A stretch of 39,114 bases of DNA, from assembly GCA_021776315.1 (NCBI GenBank), contig JAJFGD010000206.1:1-39114 (forward strand), written 5' to 3'. The stretch comes from Hyphococcus sp. Its GTDB lineage: Bacteria; Pseudomonadota; Alphaproteobacteria; Caulobacterales; Parvularculaceae. Of this stretch, positions 10,185 through 19,063 are shown one piece after another (positions within the stretch are counted from its first letter, which is position 1; every line of letters starts with the position of its first letter). Made by a program: the position numbers and the translations under genes. Under the pieces are notes generated by a model. It was not told the DNA's origin. It made no database searches and worked only from the letters and a program-made list of their open reading frames with translations.

Positions 10185-10643
10185 ATGCCTCTAGAGCCCC
10201 TACAAAACCAGCACGCCACAAAGCCGCAAACGATAGGGTGGTGTGAGAAAGTCGTGCTTCCCGACTTTGTGGGCACAAAAATTGATGCAAAAATCGATAC
10301 CGGGGCGAAATTCTCTTCCATCCATGCATTGGATATAACGGAATTTGAAAAGGGGCGATCCCCATGGCTTTCGTTCTTTATTTACCCCGCACAAAATACC
10401 GATGAACCGGAAATATTCTGCCGCGCACCAGTTATAGATAAGAGAATAATCAAAAGCTCCAACGGGAAATCAGAAAATAGATATGTCGTTCGGACCACCT
10501 TAAAAATCGGCAAAAAGTCTATTCCTTTTGATCTTACGCTTGCGGACCGAAGTTCTATGACTTTTCGATTATTGCTTGGTCGCGACGCATTGCAGAATGG
10601 TTTTTTGGTCGATCCGGGTACGGCATATATTCTCGATGAATGA
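10185..10643 (+). CDS. RimK-associated type retropepsin-like protease (DUF785/Zn_protease family)
   Basis: A 152-aa protein of the family often labelled ATP-dependent zinc protease. It has the aspartic-protease-like signature AKIDTGAKFSSIHA near residue 35-48 and the conserved MTFRLLLGRDAL near 125-136. Structurally such proteins look like single-domain retropepsins and may work as dimers. They are often found beside RimK-type glutamate ligases, but no rimK is present here. It begins 3 nt after the CoA-transferase stop without a strong ribosome binding site, so coupled translation is likely. Peptidase activity is inferred from family only. Confidence 0.8.
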   Translation: MPLEPLQNQHATKPQTIGWCEKVVLPDFVGTKIDAKIDTGAKFSSIHALDITEFEKGRSPWLSFFIYPAQNTDEPEIFCRAPVIDKRIIKSSNGKSENRYVVRTTLKIGKKSIPFDLTLADRSSMTFRLLLGRDALQNGFLVDPGTAYILDE

Positions 10644-10681
10644 GCTTTAGTGAATTCAGGGCCTTTAAAAACCTTTTTAAA

Positions 10682-10720
10682 ATGTTATAACGTCCGCAAT
10701 CGGTTAAAGGGTTATAACAT
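10682..10720. promoter_or_regulatory. Inverted repeat, candidate operator upstream of secreted protease
   Basis: ATGTTATAAC at 10682-10691 and GTTATAACAT at 10711-10720 are a perfect 10-nt inverted pair. Each arm also contains the self-complementary core GTTATAAC, so two identical palindromes lie 27 nt apart. The site is about 115 nt before the start of the serine protease gene, inside a 192-nt gap with no other gene. Two equally phased palindromes suggest a dimeric regulator binding twice, but the regulator is unknown. Confidence 0.45.
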
Positions 10721-10835
10721 CTTCGAAACCTGAATTGTTTCACGAACATGTGTTCACTCTGTTGGTTGCCTTCAGGAAAAAACCCGCGCAATTATCAACT
10801 CATAATTTTCTTAAATTTTAATATGGAGAATGTTT

Positions 10836-11963
10836 ATGAGGCAAAGGAACATGTCGCGCTTATTAGGCGCAATCGTCACGATTACAATGACCGTAACCGG
10901 GGTTGCAAATGCTACACCGAGCGAGCGCGCTCAAAAGGTATTTGATTTCTGGACTGCAGAGAAAATTGCGGAGGCAAAGCCATTTGATATCGTATTCAAT
11001 GAACGTGGATTAGCGTATTTACGGGATACAGATGGTTCACTTTCGCCCTATCAACACTCAACGCCGAACCCTAATGGGGCGTTGATTGACCCGGGACAAA
11101 CAAATTCAAACAGCGGTGGTGGTCGAAGTTGGGTGGTTTCACTCTCAAACTGGCCATTTGGGGGTACTGTTCAGAATGTGGTGGGTAGGATCTTATTCCA
11201 AAGAGAGGAAGGCGGAGGATATTTTATCTGTTCTGGTACAGTCGCTAAAGACAACAAGTCAGGGCGTTCGACGATCATCACTGCAGCGCATTGTATCTAT
11301 AACGACGAAAACAAATCATTCATGAAGAATGTGGTGTTCATTCCAAATCAGGATGAGACCACAGGAGATAACGGGACTGATTTTGATTGCACTAATGACC
11401 CCAATGGTTGTTGGGCTATAGATTTTGGGGTTGTTGACGAAAATTGGACGACGGTGGATTTCCCCGGCAACCTAGAATGGGATTACGGATATTATGTCGT
11501 GAATGATATCGGTCAACACTCCGGCCCCGAAGCTGAAAAGGCCTTAGACGAGACCACAGGTTCACTTCCAATCGACTTCTTACCCGCATACTCGGCGGAT
11601 GGAGACACAGGTCCGGATTCACTCGACTATACACGTGCACTTGGTTATCCGGGAGATCGCGATCCCAATTTCATGTATTGCGCAGAGGACGCAGCGGAAA
11701 TTGAGGACACCCATTTTTGGCTGCCATCATGTGGAATGACAGGTGGCTCCTCTGGCGGTCCTTGGGTACAGCCAATGGATATTCGAACGGGGACTGGACC
11801 AATCATTTCTGTGAATTCATTTGGATTTGAGTTTCGCACAGGTATGGCGGGGCCACGACTTTCGGGCAATAGTGCAAGATGTCTATTAGACCAAGCAAAA
11901 GCAGTGGGCTTTGAAAGTGACGGGCACATCGTAAGGTCGTCACGCTGCAGAACAAGTCGATAA
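10836..11963 (+). CDS. Secreted trypsin-like serine protease
   Basis: A 375-aa exported protein. The signal peptide covers residues 1 to about 26 (cut near ANA). The chymotrypsin-fold triad is readable: His152 in TAAHC, Asp216 in WDYGYYV and Ser306 in GGSSGGPW. About 100 residues of N-terminal pro-region precede the catalytic domain, so it may be made as a zymogen. The start at 10836 has GGAG 7 nt upstream, while the ATG at 10830 is too close to that signal. Several Cys (in CSGT, AAHC, DCTN, GCWA, YCAED, SCGM) suggest disulphides, as expected for a periplasmic or extracellular protein. It is a single gene between a candidate operator and a strong terminator. The target protein is unknown. Confidence 0.88.
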   Translation: MRQRNMSRLLGAIVTITMTVTGVANATPSERAQKVFDFWTAEKIAEAKPFDIVFNERGLAYLRDTDGSLSPYQHSTPNPNGALIDPGQTNSNSGGGRSWVVSLSNWPFGGTVQNVVGRILFQREEGGGYFICSGTVAKDNKSGRSTIITAAHCIYNDENKSFMKNVVFIPNQDETTGDNGTDFDCTNDPNGCWAIDFGVVDENWTTVDFPGNLEWDYGYYVVNDIGQHSGPEAEKALDETTGSLPIDFLPAYSADGDTGPDSLDYTRALGYPGDRDPNFMYCAEDAAEIEDTHFWLPSCGMTGGSSGGPWVQPMDIRTGTGPIISVNSFGFEFRTGMAGPRLSGNSARCLLDQAKAVGFESDGHIVRSSRCRTSR

Positions 11964-11983
11964 ACGAAACTGATATTTTTGTT

Positions 11984-12011
11984 AAGGTCGCCATTCGGGG
12001 CGGCCTTTTTT
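11984..12011 (+). terminator. Rho-independent terminator after the serine protease
   Basis: The stem arms are AAGGTCGCC (11984-11992) and GGCGGCCTT (11999-12007) with one G-T pair and a 6-nt loop. The stem is followed directly by a run of T. It starts 20 nt after the protease stop. Confidence 0.85.
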
Positions 12012-12290
12012 CTTACCTAAACACCCGGTTTTTATACGGATGACTTTGTGTTTGTTTAAAGCGGGCGAGTGACCGCAAATGCTTTTTGTAAGAGGTGGTT
12101 TTAAAGAGAGGCACCTTACCCGCCTTAAACTTCGAAGATTGATCGCAATTTGAGGACCTTCTCCATGAATGGAGAAAACTCATCACAATGCTTTCACATC
12201 CGGATATAAAAGCAGAATGTGGGTAAGGTTGTGGGTAGATCTGGTGGCCCGCGGAAAAAAACGAATAAGGTCCATCGCTTATCGCGGCCG

Positions 12291-12381
<91 letters not shown>

Positions 12382-12533
12382 AGCGACGCCGGAACACATA
12401 ACGTGATCGGCAAAAATGGCAAGTCGTTGACCGCAAGAATAAGAGTTAACGCAAGTTTAACAGTTTATCGGGCTTGTAAGGGCGGGGCGATCGCCGCCTT
12501 TGCTCTATAGTTGATGCTTGCCAGGGACATCAT

Positions 12534-13631
12534 ATGACCGCGTACGCCACTCCGATTGCCCGATCTGCCATAATTGTGCTCAGCCTTGCCCTTTTTGCAG
12601 CGTCCTGTTCAAGCGGGGGCAACCGCTATGATGTTGGCAAATCACCACATTACAAAGTCGGCAAGCCCTATAAAATCAATGGCCGTTGGTATCGCCCTGA
12701 GGAAGACGAGAACTATCAAAAAGTCGGCATTGCCTCCTGGTATGGGCGCGATTTTCACGGAAAACGCACGGCCAATGGCGAAATCTACGATATGAATCGG
12801 CTTTCGGCAGCGCACACGACCCTTCCGATGCCGTCGATGGTCGAGGTAAAAAACCTGAATAATGGGCGCAAAATTGTGGTCCGGGTGAATGACCGGGGGC
12901 CGTTCGCTGATGATCGTTTGATTGATTTATCCCGTGAGGCAGCAAGACGACTGGGTTTTGAGCAAGCTGGCCTTGCTAAGGTCCGAGTAAAATTCTTAGG
13001 CCCAGCGCAGCTTTCGGCCAGGGCTCCAAAGAAAAGCCCAAGGATAAAACGCGCCTCAATTAGCGAAAATCCGACTATTCATACAGCGTCCGTCGGTGGA
13101 CAGGGCGGTGCCATGGCAGCAGCGCAGCCAATTCTTGTGGCATCCGAAACCATTGAAAACACGAATGAAATTCGTGTGATTGATAGCACCGTGTCTACAG
13201 ACAGTGATGAGACGTCGTCAGAATCCTCAATCCAAACGGCCGCTCTCACCATGGAACCAGTCGACACCGCTGGCACACCAGACCCAGTTTTCGAAAACGA
13301 CGAGCAACCGGCGACATTAGCATCAGCACCGACGGCCCTAGTGTTGATAGATGTAACGGGCGATGCAGAAACCTCAACCGACACCGGATCGCAACAGCAA
13401 TACGAAATCCGAATCGCTGCTCTTTCCCAGCTCGACAATATTGAGGTCTTAAAAGCACGCTTGGAATCGATTGGTCCATTGACTATCGCGCCGGCCGAAT
13501 CGGACAATGGGTCTGTATTTTATCGCATCAATATGGGACCGTTTTCGTCGCTAGATATCGCGAATGAACGGTTGGATGCGGTTCGCGAAGCGGGTTATAA
13601 TGATGCCGGGATTCTCGACCTGCAACGGTAG
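12534..13631 (+). CDS. rlpA: RlpA septal lytic transglycosylase lipoprotein with SPOR domain
   Basis: A 365-aa outer-membrane lipoprotein. The lipobox ends at Cys25 (FAASC). Residues about 62-165 form the double-psi beta-barrel domain with GIASWYGRDFHGKRTANGE and RVNDRGPFADDRLIDLS, which contain the conserved acidic residues of the family. A low-complexity Thr/Ser/Ala/Glu linker follows, then a C-terminal SPOR domain (about 288-363) that binds denuded septal glycan. RlpA cleaves glycan strands lacking stem peptides during daughter-cell separation. It leads the rlpA-dac pair found in many alphaproteobacteria. CAGGGA lies about 7 nt before the ATG. Confidence 0.95.
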   Translation: MTAYATPIARSAIIVLSLALFAASCSSGGNRYDVGKSPHYKVGKPYKINGRWYRPEEDENYQKVGIASWYGRDFHGKRTANGEIYDMNRLSAAHTTLPMPSMVEVKNLNNGRKIVVRVNDRGPFADDRLIDLSREAARRLGFEQAGLAKVRVKFLGPAQLSARAPKKSPRIKRASISENPTIHTASVGGQGGAMAAAQPILVASETIENTNEIRVIDSTVSTDSDETSSESSIQTAALTMEPVDTAGTPDPVFENDEQPATLASAPTALVLIDVTGDAETSTDTGSQQQYEIRIAALSQLDNIEVLKARLESIGPLTIAPAESDNGSVFYRINMGPFSSLDIANERLDAVREAGYNDAGILDLQR

Positions 13632-13715
13632 CGGGCTTGTGTGAAAATCTCTTGAGATGGAGACGCCGATCGCACCAAATTGGCCGGTCAGCTATTGTCC
13701 ATACGGTATTGAGTG

Positions 13716-14888
13716 ATGGAGGCTAAATTGCTTTTTGTTCGAACATTCGCCGGAATTGTTGCCGGTGCTCTTTTAGCGATTTATTCGCCAGTTTTTGCGC
13801 AATCGCCATTTGAGACTGAGGCCGAATACGCGATCATCCTTGACTATCGAACAGGCGAAGTCCTGTATGAAAAAAATGCGCGCGTCCCAACAGCACCAGC
13901 GTCTATGTCAAAGCTGATGACCGTTGCGGTCGTCTTTGAGCAACTAAAAGATGGTTCTCTCTTACTCAATGACGAATTCGATGTGAGCGAGAAAGCCTGG
14001 CGCATGCAAGGCTCGAAGATGTGGGTTCGGGTAGACACTAAAATCCAAGTCGAAGATCTCTTGCGTGGTGTCGTCGTTCAATCAGGCAATGATGCTTGTA
14101 TTGTTCTGGCCGAAAACATTGCGGGCTCTGAAGAGGCTTTCGCTGAATTGATGAACCGTAAAGCGCGTGAATGGGGCATGAACGATTCCACTTTTGCCAA
14201 TGCGAGCGGTTGGCCAAACCCGGATCACAAGATGAGCATGAAAGATTTGGCGTTGTTAACACGCAAGATCATCCATGATTATCCGGAATATTATGCGTTG
14301 TTCGCAGAAACAGAATTCACCTGGGAAAAAATTCGCCAGCCAAATCGTAATCCACTGTTAGATACATTTGACGGTGCTGATGGACTGAAAACTGGTCATA
14401 CTGAAGAGTCTGGCTACGGACTTGTTGGTTCTGCAATCAAAGGCGGCGAACGCCGGATTGTCGTGATCAACGGCATGCAATCCGAACGTGGTCGTACAAC
14501 CGAAGCAACACGCATGATGCGTATTGCATTTAATGATTTTTCCGCCAAATCATTCTATGAGCCAGGGGACATTGTCGGTAACGCAGCCGTTTTCAAAGGA
14601 AAAGAAAAAACGGTTCCTTTGATGACCACCGAGAAAGTGGGCATGCTGATGCACCGGTCTATGTTGGACAAAACAAAAGCCACAGTCATTTATCAAGGTC
14701 CTGTTGAAGCCCCAATCCGTGAAAACCAACAAATAGGATTACTGCGTGTGGAGATTGAAGGCGGACAGACTAAAGAATATCCGCTCTACGCCGGCCAAGC
14801 GATCAACGAGCTTGGGATTTTAGGCAAAATTGGTATGGGTGCAAAAATGTTGCTGGCCAAACCGGAAGCCCCTACCGAGGTCCAATGA
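13716..14888 (+). CDS. dacA: D-alanyl-D-alanine carboxypeptidase (PBP5/6 family)
   Basis: About 390 aa. A signal peptide (cut near PVFAQ) is followed by the serine peptidase S11 domain, with the motifs SMSK (SxxK, near residue 64), SGN (near 126) and KTG in DGLKTGHTEESG (near 226). A C-terminal PBP5-like beta domain ends in an amphipathic helix that usually anchors the protein to the inner membrane. It trims the terminal D-Ala from peptidoglycan pentapeptides. The start is uncertain: GTG 13713 and ATG 13716 have no upstream signal, whereas a TTG at 13728 has GGAGG 5 nt before it and still gives a full signal peptide. It is followed 25 nt later by tmk. Confidence 0.93.
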   Translation: MEAKLLFVRTFAGIVAGALLAIYSPVFAQSPFETEAEYAIILDYRTGEVLYEKNARVPTAPASMSKLMTVAVVFEQLKDGSLLLNDEFDVSEKAWRMQGSKMWVRVDTKIQVEDLLRGVVVQSGNDACIVLAENIAGSEEAFAELMNRKAREWGMNDSTFANASGWPNPDHKMSMKDLALLTRKIIHDYPEYYALFAETEFTWEKIRQPNRNPLLDTFDGADGLKTGHTEESGYGLVGSAIKGGERRIVVINGMQSERGRTTEATRMMRIAFNDFSAKSFYEPGDIVGNAAVFKGKEKTVPLMTTEKVGMLMHRSMLDKTKATVIYQGPVEAPIRENQQIGLLRVEIEGGQTKEYPLYAGQAINELGILGKIGMGAKMLLAKPEAPTEVQ

Positions 14889-14913
14889 TCGATCACCTTT
14901 TGTCGACATTATC

Positions 14914-15555
14914 ATGATTGGCCCGGGTTCATTTATAAGCTTTGAGGGCGGCGACGGTGCTGGCAAATCGACCCAGATAAAACTGCTTGCTACAGCGCTG
15001 ACCAGAGCAGGGCACGAAGTTGTCGTTACGCGCGAGCCTGGCGGAACTGAAGGCGCTGAAGCTATTCGTGATTTGCTCGTCAAAGGAGCAACGGATCGTT
15101 GGTCACCACTGACCGAATCTTTGTTGATGTTTGCGGCGCGTGCAGATCATTTAGAGAAGGTCATCAAGCCGGCGGTCGCGCGTGGTGCCATAGTCATCTC
15201 TGATCGATTTGCAGATTCTAGCATGGCTTATCAAGGGTTGGCTGGCAGCGTTGGGGCTGATCGTATCGAAACATTGTATGATTTGGTGGTACGCGAACAT
15301 GGTCCAATTCTAACGCTCATTTTGGACACACCAGCGGAAGAGGGGCTCCGCCGAGCCACGGCTGATGACGGTGAAACGCGATTTGAGGAAAAGGGTGCAG
15401 CGTTTCAATATTCGGTTAGAGAGGCGTTCCTGACGATTGCCTCGAGCGCTCCAAAGCGCTGCGTCGTCATCGATGCCAGAGCCCCCATTGATGCTGTTGC
15501 CGAGCAAGTCATGAAGGCTGTGGAGCAGCGTCTTCCACACCTATTTGGGCGTTAA
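14914..15555 (+). CDS. tmk: Thymidylate kinase
   Basis: A 213-aa enzyme that phosphorylates dTMP to dTDP with ATP. The P-loop GGDGAGKS is at 12-19, the DR(F/Y/H) motif appears as DRFADSSMAYQG, and the early Arg of the substrate site is in TREPGG. I start at the ATG at 14914 because it matches the family's N-terminus (MIGPGSFISFEGGDG). No good ribosome binding site precedes it, which fits coupling to the dac gene ending 25 nt upstream. It sits directly before holB, as in many bacteria. Confidence 0.95.
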   Translation: MIGPGSFISFEGGDGAGKSTQIKLLATALTRAGHEVVVTREPGGTEGAEAIRDLLVKGATDRWSPLTESLLMFAARADHLEKVIKPAVARGAIVISDRFADSSMAYQGLAGSVGADRIETLYDLVVREHGPILTLILDTPAEEGLRRATADDGETRFEEKGAAFQYSVREAFLTIASSAPKRCVVIDARAPIDAVAEQVMKAVEQRLPHLFGR

Positions 15556-15591
15556 GACACCCTTTCACAGCCACCATAAAACCCGTAAACC

Positions 15592-16620
15592 ATGAGTATG
15601 GAAGACTTTCCCATCTCGCCTCACTCGCGCTCGGACCAGATTGGTCGCGAAAGCATTGAGGCGGAGGTGCGCGCGTTGATGGAAGAAGGCGCATTGAACC
15701 ATGGGTGGATCGTCGCTGGTGCCAATGGCGCGGGAAAAGCCACGCTGGCTTACCGTATCGCCCGGGGCGTATTGGCGCCCGCAGATCTCAAATCGCCCCA
15801 GACATTTGACATATCAACAGAAAGTCAGGCTTTTAAGCTCATTGCCGCTGGAGCGCATCCTGACCTATTCGTCGCCGAGCGCTCTTGGAATGAAAAAACA
15901 TCTAAGTACCAGACTGAAATTACGGTCGAAACCATCCGTAGACTCATCTCTTTTTTAAACCGCACACCCGCTTTTGGTGGCTACCGTGTCGCGATAATTG
16001 ATATCGCTGACGACCTCAATCGAAACGCCGCTAATGCACTTTTAAAGGTCTTAGAAGAGCCGCCCGCAAAAACCCTGTTGCTGCTCCTTGCAGAGGCACC
16101 AGGCCGGTTGATTGCAACGATAAGGTCACGCTGTCGACGGATTGATCTACGTCCAGTACCCGATGAAAAAATCATGAGATGGCTGGTCGATATAAATGCG
16201 GTCCTCGAAGATGATGCGGCTGTCATCGCACAATTTGCGCGGGGTCGACCGGGATATGCATTGAGGGTTGCAACGAGCGATGGCGCGAGCGCGATTTCGC
16301 TCGCAAACATGTTTTTGAACGCGGCTATGGGAAATACAGATCTTGGCAAAATCACGCAGGCGCTTTCCGGGAAGCAATCAGATGAAAAATGGGGCATCTT
16401 TCAAAATGTAATTCTTGAAACGCTATCAGATACTGCTCGCAAGCTGGCACAAGGCATTGCGCCGCCATTTGATTTCAAAACTGAGAATCCGGCGACGGTT
16501 TTAAGTGCTTGGGAGGCGATATTGGCCCTAATTTCTCGCGGTGATGCGTTGAATATTGATCGATCCCAACTGATTGATGCCATGGCACATGATCTTCGTG
16601 CTGAGATTTCCGAATCTTAA
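15592..16620 (+). CDS. holB: DNA polymerase III delta' subunit
   Basis: A 342-aa clamp-loader subunit. The AAA+ fold is visible through a degraded Walker A (GANGAGKAT near 43-51), NRNAANALLKVLEEPP and the sensor/arginine-finger segment TIRSRCRRIDLRPV. Delta' works with delta and tau/gamma to load the beta sliding clamp. Only a short gap separates it from tmk (36 nt) and from tatD (15 nt), so the three are probably one transcript. The region that binds zinc in E. coli delta' lacks the four-Cys cluster, which is common in alphaproteobacterial versions. Confidence 0.92.
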   Translation: MSMEDFPISPHSRSDQIGRESIEAEVRALMEEGALNHGWIVAGANGAGKATLAYRIARGVLAPADLKSPQTFDISTESQAFKLIAAGAHPDLFVAERSWNEKTSKYQTEITVETIRRLISFLNRTPAFGGYRVAIIDIADDLNRNAANALLKVLEEPPAKTLLLLLAEAPGRLIATIRSRCRRIDLRPVPDEKIMRWLVDINAVLEDDAAVIAQFARGRPGYALRVATSDGASAISLANMFLNAAMGNTDLGKITQALSGKQSDEKWGIFQNVILETLSDTARKLAQGIAPPFDFKTENPATVLSAWEAILALISRGDALNIDRSQLIDAMAHDLRAEISES

Positions 16621-16635
16621 GTTAGGCAACTAGAA

Positions 16636-17427
16636 ATGCTTGTTGATAGCCACGTAAATCTACATTCCGATCAATATGAAAATGGCGCTGATGAAATCAT
16701 TGCGGCTGCACGCGACGCCGGGGTCAGTGCGATGTTGACGATTTCTGACAAGATGGAATCAACAGACGCAATAAAAGCAATCGCTGAGAAATATGACTTC
16801 ATTTGGCGCAGTGTCGGTGTACACCCACACTACGCTAGCGACCATTTGGACCTTACACCTGAAATGCTGATTGCCGAAGCCAAAGACCCAAAAGTGATAG
16901 GGATTGGTGAGTGTGGATTGGATTTCTATTACGAACACTCTGATCGTGCCAAGCAAATCCCAGTATTTCGTGCACATATTACTGCTGCACGAGAAACTGG
17001 TTTGCCACTTATTATTCATACACGTGACGCTGATGAAGAAATGGCCGAAATGTTGGTTCGAGAAAGCGAGGAGGGGGCTTTTTCGCCGTTGCTTCATTGT
17101 TATACGGGTGGGCCAAAATTGGCTGAAACCGCCCTCTCCCTAGACGGCTATATTGCCTTTTCAGGCATCATTACCTTCAAGAATGCCGCTGACATTCGCG
17201 ATATTGCAGCTGCCACACCATTGGACCGCATCATTATTGAAACGGATTGTCCATATCTCGCGCCGGTGCCGAAGCGTGGACGGCGCAATGAACCCGCATT
17301 TCTCGTCCATATCGCGGAGAAACTGGCAGAAGTGAAGGGCGTTAGCACCGAAGAAATTGCCAAAATCACAACTGACAATTTCTTTCGTTTATTTGATGCT
17401 GCACAACGCCCGGCAGTAAGCAAATGA
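16636..17427 (+). CDS. TatD-family metal-dependent hydrolase with altered HxH motif
   Basis: A 263-aa TIM-barrel hydrolase of the TatD DNase family. Most metal ligands are in place: Glu in GIGECGLDFYY, His in IIHTRDAD, His in LLHCYTGG and Asp in ETDCPYLAPVPKRG. The N-terminal HxH, normally DSHCHLD or similar, reads DSHVNLH (His6, Asn8), so one metal-binding His is replaced by Asn. Activity may persist with altered metal binding. It ends with a 4-nt overlap (ATGA) with the next gene, so translation is coupled. TatD proteins are 3'-5' nucleases or D-aminoacyl-tRNA hydrolase relatives. The substrate here cannot be read from sequence. Confidence 0.88.
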   Translation: MLVDSHVNLHSDQYENGADEIIAAARDAGVSAMLTISDKMESTDAIKAIAEKYDFIWRSVGVHPHYASDHLDLTPEMLIAEAKDPKVIGIGECGLDFYYEHSDRAKQIPVFRAHITAARETGLPLIIHTRDADEEMAEMLVRESEEGAFSPLLHCYTGGPKLAETALSLDGYIAFSGIITFKNAADIRDIAAATPLDRIIIETDCPYLAPVPKRGRRNEPAFLVHIAEKLAEVKGVSTEEIAKITTDNFFRLFDAAQRPAVSK

Positions 17428-18272
17428 GCGGGGGAAACCGGGTTAGAGTCACTTTATTGGGGTGCGGATCATCAGGTGGCATCCCGCGCTTTGGCGGGGC
17501 GGATGGTACGGGTGATTGGGGTGCTTGTGACCCAAATGAACCAAAAAATCGCCGCACACGGTGTTCTGTCCTTGTTCAAAAATCACACTCAGAATACGGT
17601 TTTGCGCATGATAAGATAACCAGTGTTTTGGTCGATACGTCACCCGATATGCGCGCGCAGCTATTGACGGCAAATTGTTCGCGTCTCGACGCCGTTTTGT
17701 TTACGCACGACCATGCAGACCAGTCTCATGGGATTGACGACCTTCGCGTTTTTGCTTTGCAGATGCGTCGTCGCGTCCCAACTTATATTGATCCGTCAAC
17801 GGCCGGCGCATTGCTCACGCGTTTTGACTATTGCTTCAAACAAAAACCCGGTTCTCCTTATCCGCCGATTTTGGAAAATATAACCATGCCACAATGTGGG
17901 GATGCATTCAAAATAGCGGGCCCATCAGGTGATATCCCAACCGTCGCGTTTTTACAGGATCATGGCAGCGTAGATTCGCTCGGTTTTCGTTGGGGGCCAA
18001 TTGCGTATTCTAGCGACGTGGTCGGACTTTCGGATGAAAGTTTCGATGCTCTGTCTGGGGTTCATACGTGGATCGTGGATGCACTCCAATACAAGCCACA
18101 TAAGACCCATGCGCATTTGGATTTAGCCCTTGAATGGATTGAGCGTATTAAGCCAAAGCGAGCTATTTTGACGAACCTGCATACCCCCATGGACTACCAG
18201 ACATTGAAAAATGAGCTTCCAGACGGCGTAGAACCCGCATTTGACGGTATGCAAGTCGAGGCTGACCTATAA
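17424..18272 (+). CDS. MBL-fold metallo-hydrolase (PhnP-like)
   Basis: A 282-aa metallo-beta-lactamase fold protein. N-terminal features are LLGCGSSGGIPRFGG and RRTRCSVLV. The metal motif reads THDHADQSHGIDDLR with His95, His97, Asp99 and His102. The usual sixth position His is Gln, which from memory is normal for the alphaproteobacterial subfamily next to tatD. Further ligands are His in LQDHGSVDS, Asp in YSSDVVGL and His in TNLHTPMDY. Relatives include PhnP, a cyclic phosphodiesterase, but no phn genes are here. It is the last gene of the dac-tmk-holB-tatD series, coupled to tatD by a 4-nt overlap. Confidence 0.88.
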   Translation: MSGGNRVRVTLLGCGSSGGIPRFGGADGTGDWGACDPNEPKNRRTRCSVLVQKSHSEYGFAHDKITSVLVDTSPDMRAQLLTANCSRLDAVLFTHDHADQSHGIDDLRVFALQMRRRVPTYIDPSTAGALLTRFDYCFKQKPGSPYPPILENITMPQCGDAFKIAGPSGDIPTVAFLQDHGSVDSLGFRWGPIAYSSDVVGLSDESFDALSGVHTWIVDALQYKPHKTHAHLDLALEWIERIKPKRAILTNLHTPMDYQTLKNELPDGVEPAFDGMQVEADL

Positions 18273-18371
18273 TCACAACGGCGTTACCAGGCTGAAAAAA
18301 TGCTGAATTGGGCGTGACGCAGTAAAAGAAAACTCTTAAGAGCCCATGGCGTTAATATAAGGGGAGAATTC

Positions 18372-18782
18372 GTGACCAATTCCAATCTAAAGACCGCTTT
18401 ATTTATCCTACGATTGACCATCACAATCTTTTTTGCCGTGTGGGCGTTTGAGAAATTCATCAAGCCGGAAACAACCGTAGCGATTTGGGCCGCTTTTTAT
18501 CACGTGGACGCATTACCATTGACAGCATCTTATGCGATCGGTGTACTCCAAAGCGCCGCTGTCTTATGTTTCTTTCTCGGTATATTGAAATTTTGGACCT
18601 ATGGGCTGTTGATGCTTATGCATGGTGTTGGCACGATTTTTACGTATGAGCGACTTTTTGATCCGTATACTGGGTCAAATCATTTGTTTATCGCTGCTAT
18701 ACCGGTTCTTGGCGCATTGGTGGCGTTATTCCTTTTAAGAGAAAGCGATACGCTTTTTACCGTCGGTGGGAATAGTCGCTAA
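18372..18782 (+). CDS. DoxX-like small membrane protein
   Basis: A 136-aa protein with four hydrophobic segments (about 9-26, 47-68, 74-92 and 104-124). The arrangement, with RLTITIFFAVWAFEKFIKP at the N-terminus, fits the DoxX-like family. A GTG start at 18372 is supported by GGGGAG 5 nt upstream. No function is established for most of this family. It is alone on the plus strand and converges on the next gene with only 5 nt between their stops. Confidence 0.7.
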   Translation: MTNSNLKTALFILRLTITIFFAVWAFEKFIKPETTVAIWAAFYHVDALPLTASYAIGVLQSAAVLCFFLGILKFWTYGLLMLMHGVGTIFTYERLFDPYTGSNHLFIAAIPVLGALVALFLLRESDTLFTVGGNSR

Positions 18783-18787
18783 ACAAG

Positions 18788-19063
18788 TTATTTTTGCGGG
18801 TTAGCGTGATGCCATAAGGTTTTTACGAAAAGAAAAATAATGGCGATCACGCAGCCCCAAAAAACGCTGGTGAGCGGCAACATAAAGGGCCGAATTAGCC
18901 AGAAACTTTCATCGTCAAGAAAAGTCGACACGATCCAACGACCGGGAAAATAGAAGATATCCATCCACTGGAAATCCTGACTCAAAAGAATAAATAGGAA
19001 TGTCAGTCCAAAATGGATTGTTGTCGAAATCAGGAATACATTCACAAATGCCCAATTCCGCAT
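18788..19063 (-). CDS. Hypothetical small membrane protein
   Basis: A 91-aa protein with an N-terminal hydrophobic segment (about 5-28), a middle part rich in Trp and Phe (FQWMDIFYFPGRWIV) and a C-terminal hydrophobic helix (about 62-82) ending in WHHANPQK. AAGGAA lies 7 nt before the ATG, so I think it is real. I do not recognise a family. It follows the broken SnoaL-like gene on the same strand after 112 nt. Confidence 0.6.
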   Translation of the reverse strand: MRNWAFVNVFLISTTIHFGLTFLFILLSQDFQWMDIFYFPGRWIVSTFLDDESFWLIRPFMLPLTSVFWGCVIAIIFLFVKTLWHHANPQK

